Shown piece by piece: positions 46,473 to 55,852 of a stretch of DNA of 64,000 nt. Positions within the stretch are counted from its first letter, which is position 1. Each line of letters starts with the position of its first letter. Source of the DNA: Neoscytalidium dimidiatum. Taxonomy: Eukaryota > Ascomycota > Dothideomycetes > Botryosphaeriales > Botryosphaeriaceae. The notes under the pieces were generated by a model. That model ran no database searches. It saw nothing but the letters and a program-made list of their open reading frames with translations, and was not told the DNA's origin. The stretch is taken from assembly GCA_037367355.1 (NCBI GenBank), contig CM074700.1:1178001-1242000 (forward strand), given 5' to 3'. Position numbers and translations under genes: made by a program.

Positions 46473-48608
46473 TTAGTAGTAGCAATCCCACTCGTAGTAA
46501 GCCATGGCTCCAGAGAACCCGAATGGACCCTGAGAATCCACTGATTCGATAAGCGAGGCGATACTGTCCTCGTCGAAATCACCCTCATCGTATTCGTCGA
46601 ACTCCGTGGGCGATAGGTAACTTTCATCGGAAGAGATGTCGCCTTCGAAATCCTCCTCGTTGTCCAAATCGGCGTTAGGGTCAGCATTCAGCGCCCCAAC
46701 GCCGTCGTGAAGAGCTATCCCAGAGAAGGGCCCAAATCCGTGGTGATCCATATCCATAAATGCTTGCTCCTCGGCAGCGACAGCAGAATCAAGTTCTGAA
46801 TCATGCTCCTCAGAGTCACTCATATCGTCGCCAAATTCGAATTGGTCGTCCAGATAACTCATCAAGTCGTCCTCGAACCCGTATGCGAAGTTCATCGACG
46901 GATCGAGTGATCCGCCGTTCGTGGTCGGGTTCTCGTGCAATACATCCTCGCAGAAGCGGCGGTAGCTGGGCCGCGTCGAGAACCCTTGGTACTTTTTATC
47001 CTGCGGGTTCCAGCGCGTCATGCGCCGGGTCCTCGGGTCCATAATCCAGTCATGCATCTGTGGAATTGGAAACTGCAAATTGACTGGGGGTTCACAGTAA
47101 TCGATTCCTTTTTCTCTGAACAGTTCTGGTAAACGCTTGTGGTCCTCGATCTTGGCGATCCTCCGCCTCGAGGTGTGGATCTTGATGGACCTCAAGTGTG
47201 GATGCTGGTCCTGGCGGGAAGTCTCGAAGGCGACAAGGTTCTCAACGATGACGGGAGGGGCCTGGAAGATTACAAGTTCTCGGAGAGATTTTGGGAGTAG
47301 ATCAGGCAGTGGGGGTTGAGTGTTTGTTGCGTGGATGTCACCCTCGTCTTCGTCGTCCCCATCATCGTCAACCATCGCCACCGGAGCGAAGAAGCGAGAG
47401 GGTCGCCAACGAAGGGTACCGTAGTCCATAACGACTTTCTCCAGAGCAACGAAGTCCGTCATGGATTTGAAGCTTGTGAAATTGCGGGAGTAGTCCCACT
47501 GCGACAGATCCAAAGCCAGATATTTGAGAGTATTTCTGTACTTCAGCAAGTGCTCTTTGACGTCTTTGGCACGGAATTGCTCGTAACCGACGTATCTTCC
47601 GCCAGCTACGTAGGAGAATGATTCGAGGGCCTTGCAGCCCTCTAGTAAAGTTTTGATGGTCCTAGTTCCCAGTGCACAGCGCTCAAAGTAGATGTGGGCT
47701 AAGGAAAGGGATCTTGGCTCAATTTCAAGGGAGCGGCTGATGATGAGGTCCCATTCATCACTCGTAGCCATGTAGCCATGGAGCTCTCGTAACGAAGGGA
47801 GCCGGATGACGGCGTTGAGCTCAGCGATGTCCCACGTCGAATCGCTGCTGTTCCCAGCGAGTTTCAGTATTGTGAGAGATTGGAGCGATTGTGAGCATAG
47901 CGTATCCCAGGGTAGACCTTGGCTCATGTGGGGGCCCCGTATTGATAGCTGCTGTAGGCGTGGAAGCTTGGCGAGCAAGAGGATGACTTGGGGATCTTCG
48001 ATACCACGTTTGAGACAGCGCAGGAACTCAGCATCACTGTGTATTTTAGGCAGCGGTGGAGGGGTGGAGCGATCGTCGTCGGAATCAGAAGTCATCTCGT
48101 TGAGAGCATCTGAAGTATAGCCATCGGAGTCATAGGAAGGGCCGAGTTCAGACCACAGGTCGTTGTTCTTCTTGATCGGCCTCAGATTAGAAGAAGCCTG
48201 GTCAGGCTTGATAAGAAGGGCCTGTTTGGCGGCATCAACGAGATAGTTGAACTGGTCATCAGGTAGGGGAGCAACATCTCTGCGGAAGCCCGGGTGGAGA
48301 AAGACGAGCTTGGTGTTCCAGACACCGAGCTCGACATGGCGCACGTGGTGAGCGAGATTGGGATTACCGGCCACCTGGAGGAGGAAGTTCGAAATGGGAC
48401 GGCGGTACTGTAGATTGGTGTTGATGTATTCCGAGAACAAGCGCGAGGTTACAAGCTTGTTTAGAGATTTGCAGACTAGAGAGAGATTGAGGAGATCAAC
48501 AAAATCAGCGTAGGACACGACCCAGTCGAGTAGTTCAGGCGGGAGGTCGTAGAGGCCAGTCCGACTGGGGGATGCGGGATTGGTGAGGCGGCGGGAGCGA
48601 AGCTTCAT
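46473..48608 (-). CDS. Large F-box protein with acidic tail
   Basis: Single-exon protein of 711 residues. The N-terminal F-box (about residues 18-60, LYDLPPELLDWVVSYADFVD, LLNLSLVCKSLNKLVTSRLF) predicts an SCF ubiquitin-ligase adaptor. The middle (about 200-500) has Leu-rich segments such as LPRLQQLSIRGPHM and LQSLTILKLAGNS, probably an irregular LRR fold for substrate binding. Two acidic stretches occur: about residues 155-180 (Asp/Ser-rich) and the C-terminal 130 residues, very rich in Asp and Glu and ending AMAYYEWDCYY. It is intronless, unlike most neighbours. I cannot name an orthologue; fungi have many lineage-specific F-box proteins of this build. Confidence 0.88.
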   Translation of the reverse strand: MKLRSRRLTNPASPSRTGLYDLPPELLDWVVSYADFVDLLNLSLVCKSLNKLVTSRLFSEYINTNLQYRRPISNFLLQVAGNPNLAHHVRHVELGVWNTKLVFLHPGFRRDVAPLPDDQFNYLVDAAKQALLIKPDQASSNLRPIKKNNDLWSELGPSYDSDGYTSDALNEMTSDSDDDRSTPPPLPKIHSDAEFLRCLKRGIEDPQVILLLAKLPRLQQLSIRGPHMSQGLPWDTLCSQSLQSLTILKLAGNSSDSTWDIAELNAVIRLPSLRELHGYMATSDEWDLIISRSLEIEPRSLSLAHIYFERCALGTRTIKTLLEGCKALESFSYVAGGRYVGYEQFRAKDVKEHLLKYRNTLKYLALDLSQWDYSRNFTSFKSMTDFVALEKVVMDYGTLRWRPSRFFAPVAMVDDDGDDEDEGDIHATNTQPPLPDLLPKSLRELVIFQAPPVIVENLVAFETSRQDQHPHLRSIKIHTSRRRIAKIEDHKRLPELFREKGIDYCEPPVNLQFPIPQMHDWIMDPRTRRMTRWNPQDKKYQGFSTRPSYRRFCEDVLHENPTTNGGSLDPSMNFAYGFEDDLMSYLDDQFEFGDDMSDSEEHDSELDSAVAAEEQAFMDMDHHGFGPFSGIALHDGVGALNADPNADLDNEEDFEGDISSDESYLSPTEFDEYDEGDFDEDSIASLIESVDSQGPFGFSGAMAYYEWDCYY

Positions 48609-49377
48609 TCTGAGGGCTGGTGGTGGAGTCCGTGCAGGGAGCTGATAGCAGCCAATTTCCTTGTTGGGCGCGCAGGCAGCGGTTGGGGCGGTGGCAGGGC
48701 CAAAGGGCGTAGGCCGCGACAGGGAGCCTGCAGGACGGGTCCCTTGGTCCTTGGCGGTGGCAGCGGGCCCGGTTGCAGAGCCTTGGGCGAGGAGCGTGGA
48801 GTCGGAACGGAGGAGCGGGCTCAGTTGAAGGCCGCCGTCAGGCAGGTGAGCGGACTAGCACACGGGCAGACAGCGCCTCGGGAGCCCGAATTTTCCGCCA
48901 CCCGCCCAAACGCGTACGCGACCTGCAGCTAGCACCCAGCCAGCCACTCTGGCCTGGCCTCCTGTCTGCTGCACTCTACTCCTCCGCATTATCCTTCCTG
49001 TCTTCTCTCTTGAATTTGCAGTGGCCGCCATCCTCTCCGCTATCTGTCTCTTCGTCTCCTACGCCGCTGTCTGACTCCATGCCATGACGTCACAGCTGGA
49101 GTTTCCTGCAATTCTCGTCCCATGCCATTCTTCCTCAAGCACTGCAAGCATATCTATCCTCTGAATAGAATTTCACCATCGCATCCACGTAAATCTCCTG
49201 AGAGATTTGCTGTGACCTCAAGTATCACTGTTCCGCCGTTCGGCTCTTCCTCCATATTATTTAAATCCTCTTTCTCGCCTTGCTCCAGCCCGCACCTTCC
49301 CCAATTCTCGAGACCTGCCACTGCTTCTTATGATCAACATAGCCGTGTCGGCTCTCTTCCCTGATTTGATCTCCAAT
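48609..49377. other. Intergenic region upstream of F-box gene
   Basis: These 769 bp contain the F-box gene promoter (GC-rich near 48620-48900) and the upstream flank of the P450 pseudogene. No intact gene is visible. Confidence 0.5.
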
Positions 49378-51225
49378 ATGCAAGCATCGCCTCTTGCCTA
49401 TCTCGTTAGCAGCACGGTTGTGCTACTAACGTTACTCGAGTACTAGGCCCGAGATGAGCTACCCCACTCGGGGTTCCCTATCGTTGGAAAAGAGAAGAGC
49501 AGGCGGCTCAACACAAGTGCCAAATTGCGATATCTCATGAACGCGAATGCTATATTGAAGCTGGGGTTTAAGGAAGTACGAAACAAACAGCCAACATCAT
49601 CCGTCTTTCATCGACTATGATATCCATGGCACAAAGGTCCTTTTCAGGTCTTCGCCAGCCACAGGCCTGTTGTTGTTCTGCCACTTCACACGATTGGAGA
49701 GATATGCAATGATAACTGTCTGTCATTCCTGAAGTCAAGTGGAACAGTAAGTGCCACGAGCAATGTAAGATCTTTCCTCACGCATTCCTCGGCTCATGTT
49801 CTTGACTCCAGATGTTCATGCGCCGTTATTCTGGCTTAGAGGCCTTCCATAACACCTATGAGGAGCACCGAATCTTCCTGGCTGTGATCAAACAAAGCGT
49901 AACTCAGTCTCTGGGTGGGTGGCCTGCTATATTTGGGTCACGGAGTATGTCGGCGTTGGCTAACCGTTCACTCAGCTGCTATCACTGAGGATATGGCTAA
50001 TAAAACGTATTCCGTCATCCATGGTCTATTGCCGACCGCTACGCAAGATTAGAGTCCTCTTGATTTGGCTCTCCTAGCTCCAGTAATAGCCGCTCGCCTA
50101 CCTGCCAAAATCTTCCTCGGGGAACCTCTCTGCCACAACAAAGAATGGCTTGATATCTCTGTCACGTACACCATCACTTCAATGCAAACCGCGCAGAAGA
50201 TGCGCCAGTGGCCATTGTTCCTCCGACCCATCATACAGCATTTCCTCCAGGGATTCAAATTTACCCGCAGTCAGATCAAAACGGCCCGGAGTGTCATTGA
50301 ACCAGAGATTGCAGAGCGCAACAGAAAGGCGAGGGAAGCGTTCATTTCAGGAAAGCAAGCTCCGAGGCCGGTAGATGCGCTGGAGTGGATGGATGCACAG
50401 GCAGCGGGGAAACCGTTTGACAAAAATGTTGGCCCAACTATTGATGAGCTTCGTCTCCATTCACACCACGTCCGGAACGCTGCTTGGACTTGTACATGAC
50501 CTTGCCGTGCACCCAGACTATATTGATCCTCTACGAAACGAGATTGTCACGTCGTTGAAAGATGACGGTGGTTGAACTAAAAGTGCGCTCTATAAGATGA
50601 AGCTGATGGACAGTTGCCTAGAAGAGGGCCAGTGACTTCATCCCAATGGACGCCAGTAAGCCACGACGTCCAGCAAAAGTTTCCTTCAGCCGTACTCACC
50701 CTTGCCATCCAGTACTCCTAAATCGTGAAGTCACGGAACCCGTCTTCCTGTGGAACAGCACCCGTCTTCCCAAAGGAGCCATCATCGGCATTCCCACCCA
50801 CCCCAATGCATGCCATCGACAGCACCTTGTACAAGAATCCCGACAAGCTCGATGGTTACCGCTTCCTTTGCCTTCGAGAGGAGGATAATGGTACCAAGTG
50901 GCAGTTCTTCACCACTTTACCGGAGCTATCTGCGTGCTGTCATGGGAAGCAGGCGTGGTAAGCAGTGTGCCTATTGCAGTTGCTGGACCTTTTTCGACTT
51001 TTGATGCTGCCTATTCCAGCCCGGGCCGATTTTTCGCGAGCAACGAGATCAAAGTCATTATGGGACATTTTTTTTGCTAATGTTCGATTGGAGGTTTGAA
51101 AAGGGTGATGAGCCACAAAGCCTGAGTTTAGTGGATAGCGGGTTCGTGCCTAATGTAAGCAGAAGACTTGGTTTCGACCGTGGAGGCCGGAAGTTGACTT
51201 GGCAAGCTTTTGAAAATGGCGACTA
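49378..51225 (+). pseudogene. Degenerate cytochrome P450 gene
   Basis: Remnant of a fungal membrane-bound cytochrome P450. From the ATG at 49378 an N-terminal anchor (LVSSTVVLLTLLEY) is followed at once by TAG (49444), then GFPIVGKEKSRRLNTSAKLR. Later pieces are MFMRRYSGLEAFHNTYEEHR (about 49813), the 50065-50460 segment with LGEPLCHNKEWLDISVTYT, and the helix I-like FVSIHTTSGTLLGLVHDL in another frame. In-frame stops follow at 50573 and 50633, with frameshifts near 50455-50465 and 50815. The K-helix region is weak. The heme loop is GKQAC joined by an intron to PGRFFASNEIKVIMGHF, but the usual Phe-Gly before His-Gly is replaced by Cys-Cys. Relics of the C-terminus extend to about 51225. Several frame breaks rule out a working enzyme. 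Confidence 0.88.
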
Positions 51226-51853
51226 GGTCGCGCTTTGCTGGGGCCGAGGTTCGTGATCGAGATGTAGTGCGAAGGTGATGAGGTCTCGCACGGGCATCTT
51301 GTTTCCTTGAGGCGTGACACCCGGGCGAACAAAAAATCAAAGTTGTCGTGGAAAGCATGACTGGTTGTGACCATCGAGTACGCGGGCTTGAAAGTGACAT
51401 ACCACTATAATAGACACATCATCTCTGCAGCAGCCCGGATTTCACGGCGCAATTTTCATCGCCAGGTTAGTCAAAAATGACCAACTGCAGCGAGATGATT
51501 GACTGTGCTCATACAGCATTCGAAGCCATTAGCCGTCTGTATCAGCAGACCACACCGGAATGAGACAATTCAGGAGAAGTTCGGCGTTCCTACGCCCTAC
51601 GATGTACGTGTATGAAAATGGTTGTGTTTGCGTCTCGGAGGTGCGGGGTAATTTGTCAAGATCCTCGTTCCCCCACTGGCGTCATCGTTGACGAACATCA
51701 CTTCACGACTCTGAATTCTGATTATCAATCCCGAAATTCAGACACGTTATATTCAAGCCTCCCGCGTCCAAGTTGCCTGGATCTCGAGCAAACCAAAACC
51801 ACTCCATTCGCTCCTATACCTGCCAGAGTCTGAGCAGGATAAAGTCGACCATT
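51226..51853. other. Intergenic region with possible coding remnants
   Basis: Between the P450 remnant and the GST gene. Short protein-like snatches, such as IQEKFGVPTPYDV around 51565-51605 on the plus strand and HAFHDNFDFLFARVSRLKET around 51300-51365 on the minus strand, do not join into a gene. They may be decayed exons; I could not name them. Confidence 0.35.
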
Positions 51854-52886
51854 ATGGCCCCACCCGACGCTGACATCTACCCCGAGGCTACCGGGCTGGC
51901 CATCCAGACTGTGAAAGGTAAGCCACCTCTAATCTATCTAAGATGTTTGTTTTGCCAGTGTCCGTCTTATATCGTGCATGCGCGCCTTCGAAATATTCTA
52001 AATGATTATTTCCTGCCCGAGCTTCCCCACTAATTGTCACTGGTTCTCAAAAGGCCATCAAGACCCCGCTCCACTAAAGCTCTATGCCGGCTGGTTCTGC
52101 CCCTTCGTCCAGCGCGTCTGGTTGGTCCTGGAGGAGAAGAAAATACCCTATCAATACATCGAAGTCAACCCTTACCACAAGCCCGAGTCGCTACTCAAGC
52201 TCAACCCGCGTGGCCTGGTGCCCACACTTGAGTACAACAACAAGCCACTCTACGAGTCCACCATCGTCATTGACTTCTTGGAAGAAGCCTATCCGGACCA
52301 CGCTCCGCACCTTCACCCGCGGGACCCGTACGAAAAGGCACGCCAGCGGATCTGGATTGACTACGTGACGAGCAGGATCATTCCGGCATACCACCGATTT
52401 CTTCAATTTCAGGTTGATGATGGAGGTGTAGAAGGGCTGAAGAAAGTGCAGCAGGAGTATCTGAACCACTTGAGGGAGTGGATCAAAGAAGCAGACCCGG
52501 AAGGTCCATTTTTCGGAGGAAAGGAGCCAGGCATGATCGACTTTAGTTTTGCGCCATGGGTGGTAAGTATCACTTTGCTGATCCCGATCGATGTTGTTTT
52601 CCGAGACGTCTTAAGCGCCCATAGTTTCTAATGACGCATGTAGATCCGCAATTGGGTCTTTGACGAGTTCAAAGGCAGCTCGGGTATCCCGAAGGAAGGC
52701 GAGGCAGGAGATGATGAGGTCTGGAAAAGATGGCGTAAATATGCGGAGGCGATTGAGAACAGGAAGAGCGTCAGGGAGACCACGAGTGACCTGGAGCATT
52801 ATAAGCCTCTGTATAAACGGTACGCAGATAACATCGCGCAGTCAGAGCTGGCCAAATCCATTCGTGCCGGCAGGGGCGTGGTTTAG
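51854..52886 (+). CDS. Glutathione S-transferase, omega-like
   Basis: Cytosolic glutathione transferase or thiol transferase of 271 residues. Exons: 51854-51917, 52054-52562 and 52644-52886. The N-terminal thioredoxin-like fold has LKLYAGWFCPFVQRVWLVLE; the Cys in the CPFVQR motif is the omega-class active residue, instead of Tyr or Ser. LNPRGLVPTLEYNNKPLYES includes the cis-Pro and the glutathione-binding Glu-Ser. The C-terminal helical domain runs from ARQRIWIDYVTSRIIPAYHR to about residue 260, with FFGGKEPGMIDFSFAPWVV, the conserved Asp capping motif. It ends 110 bp before the convergent NLR-like gene and next to the P450 remnant, a pairing that could reflect a former detoxification cluster. 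Confidence 0.93.
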
Positions 52887-52996
52887 CCCACTATCATTCA
52901 CACCGGGCGTCACGGGGAAAGAATACATTGGGTCTCGATACGAATCTACGATGAGAATCTATCTGAGCTGCAAACCGTACATCTCTTCTGAAGAAC

Positions 52997-55309
52997 TCAG
53001 TCTCTAGCCTCCGGCACGTACAGGACCTTCTGTGGTTCAAGCGAATCTGCAATAATCGTGGTGCGATTTGGTGTGGTCAACAAGAGTTTGATGAGAACAC
53101 CATTTTTCCGTCCAGGTCTCAAAACGAGCTGGACCAGATGTTTCAGCGTTTGCATTGATTCGTCGCGTCTGTCCGGGAGTTCAAGCAGCTCAACAGCGTC
53201 GATCAGAATATAGAGCAAAGATCCCTTTGGGCAGGAAGATACCAAGGCGCGAAACGCCCGCTGTAATGCTGACAGATCCCCCTCTTTCAGGTCGTCCAAA
53301 ACAGTTTCTTCTATCCACGGTGCATCCCAGCTCTTTGGCCACTGCGAAATCATCTGACCGATGAAGCTAAGCATCATGTCTCGAGCACCGCCGGAGCCAC
53401 CGGAGTTTTGTAATCTTAGGCCACAGAAGTGCGTCAAGGCAAAAGCCCCTTCAACGATTGACAGAGTATGCGCTATTTCGGCGCAGAGAAAAGACACGTA
53501 CGAGGTTGGTAAAGTCGTCTTCTCGTCGCATTCAAGTAGCAGCACCCGGGACTCAAAAGCGGTAGCCCAGTCTTCAAACTTAGAGGTTTCTTTGATCCAA
53601 GCCAAGCTATCCTGTTCGTCGCTGCCGAAGTTTGTGGAATAGCTAAAACAATCCAGGATCTCCTCACGGATGCGTTCTTTGTCATATCCGAGCTGGATAA
53701 CGATTTCCCACAGTTCGTTGCTTCTAACTACTGCAAATTCATTCGTTGGTAAGCCTTGCGATGGGCGAAAATTTAGTTGTACTGTGATACCTACCGCTTT
53801 CAGATTTGTGGCGTGCAAGAACAGCCTTCCGATATGTATCGTCGTCGCCACGCTTCTGGTTCTCCAACAATGTGGAATGCAAAGCATTCATGAACAGTGC
53901 GGCAAATTGAGAGGGGTCCTTTTGGTCTATGTCCTCAAGTTCTGTAAAGGTCTGTTTTCAGCGCTGACGAGAGAATCGTTTTGCATTTTTCCTTACTTTG
54001 AGTCATTTCCTCCAACCCCAGATGCATGTGGATCATTGCTTGACTTATTCCGCGAACCTCTCGGTGGAGGGCCGCTCTGGCTCTTTCCTGGAACCTTTGT
54101 TTACAAGCCTTCATATTTGCAAGGCACTCCTCGACTGACGCACCGTATCTGTCGAGCTTCAGAACTGCTTCAGTGACTTTTTCTGTTATCGCGACATCTT
54201 TATATCAGCTTTTGCATAAAGGATGAACAATTGTCTGGTCAGAGAGCTTACTAAAAGGGTTCTTGACAATGAACTTCATTGTGAGCTGCAGTATGTGAAG
54301 TATTGATGTATACAAAGCTGCCGCTGCTTCTTTAACTGAACGATCCTGATAGATATCAAGAAACTCTTGAATGAATTGGAGCTCATCCCCGATTAAGCTC
54401 AAGGTCATGAGCAAATCAGCGCGAACCTCGTCAATTTTTCTAGCCACCTGTATGAATATTTTTTTTTAGCAGACCATGACCACAACGTAAGACGATCGGC
54501 ACACTGACCGTCAAAATAACCTGAAATGAGGCACACAAAGGAGATATGTATGTGTTCCCCTGCGGCAGGAACCTTAGCCAGGCCTCAAAGATGTTGGAAT
54601 TCTTGCCCAATGCGCGGAAGCCTTTCCTAAGAATACCCTTGATGCCACCGCTTACGGCTTGGGTCTCATAATAGAGAGCTCCTTCTTCGATAGCCCGTTT
54701 GACGTCTGACCAGGAAGCCGTACGAGGGTCAATCACATTGATACCAGGAACCCTCTTCTTCAAATCCCTCTGGTACTCTTCAACTTGTTGTCGAAGCGCT
54801 GCAGCTGTTTTAAAAGCTTCACTCCAGAGATTACTCCTGGACGTGACTGATCTCAGCTCTCTCTTTTTCTCTCTCCATATCCCGAGACTACTCACTCATC
54901 CATCTCTATCTTACGCGCTTCCTCATCTGCAACGAAAGTAGATGCTTCTGGCAGGAATCGAGCAGTCCCCACCTCCGGCTGCTGGGCAATACTATGCATC
55001 ATCCATCGCCCGGCTTCGTTTTCCGAGATATGCTGGTGGTTTGCACAGAGATATGGCCTGTCGGATCCGAGTCGAGCGTCCACGTCGGAAGGGCTAAGAT
55101 GAGGCTTAGCTTCTTCGCTTTTGGCTAGAACAGGTTGTAAAATCACCTCTCCATGTCATATGAGTAGTAATTACCCACTCTTCTAATTCGGACGGATCAA
55201 CCTCCAACCCAAGGGTCGTGTACTTTACTGCACCAGAATCAGCAACTTGATGGGAATGACGAGATAGAAGGGGCTTGGGTTTGGGAACATAGTGCCCCGC
55301 ACCTCTCAT
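52997..55309 (-). CDS. NACHT/STAND (NLR-like) protein with degenerate P-loop
   Basis: Probable member of the fungal STAND/NLR-like proteins, some of which act in self/non-self recognition. Seven exons, phases closed: 55309-55175, 55104-54896, 54851-54509, 54447-54252, 54197-53997, 53941-53795 and 53730-52997, about 654 residues. Residues about 116-290 (WSEAFKTAAALRQQVEEYQR, FEAWLRFLPQGNTYISPLCA, LMTLSLIGDELQFIQEFLDI) resemble the helical DUF7708-type N-terminal part of such proteins. The NTPase part shows a Walker B-like LLYILIDAVELLEL (about 582-595) and a sensor-like IKLLLTTPNRTT. At the expected Walker A place it reads LLLECDEKTTLPTSYVSFLC, without GxxxxGK[ST]. It stops soon after and has no ankyrin, WD40 or TPR repeats. 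The first two exons are the least certain. Confidence 0.68.
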
Positions 55310-55852
55310 CCCTGAAATCCGCTTGGGGGCCAGCCTTGCATTCAAATCCTGTGGAGAGCTGCACCGATAGGTCACATTTGTTTGCTACATGCAGTGTGAA
55401 GATGCGGCGGAGCATCAGCATCAGCAAGCCATCTCTCGGTGGCTGCAGCATATGAGCAGAGAGTCAGCCCATAGACCGTTCTGGCTGCGCGCATTTGATA
55501 AAGAAAGTGACACGGGATGAGGGGGCCACGACGCATCAACGAATAATGTTTTTTTCGGTGATTGCCGAGCGACCGACATCCACTTAGCCAGAACTACGCA
55601 AACACAAGGCATTTGTGTCACCTTTCCTCCAGGCAGAAACTATCAGTTGCCTTTTCGGTGGTTGCCTGCGTTGAGCACATTTGGATTACCAAACTGCCCG
55701 CTTGCCTTGACTCCATTAGTACGACGAGATACGCCACACCGTGAAAGCCTTTCTCTGCGGATCTGGGCGCATTTCCAGGCGCAATAAGATGATAACCAGG
55801 CCCATGTATCCGTCAACTTAAAACACCGCTTTATCACTGTGGAAACGACATC
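55310..55852. promoter_or_regulatory. Divergent promoter region, NLR-like / AAA ATPase pair
   Basis: A 543-bp spacer between the two inferred starts. It should contain both promoters. I recognised no specific site and no third gene. Confidence 0.5.

Noticed and set aside
51128..51400. 90-codon minus-strand frame behind the P450 remnant
   Set aside because: Parts look protein-like in two different frames, but no start, splice plan or family could be found; at most a decayed fragment.
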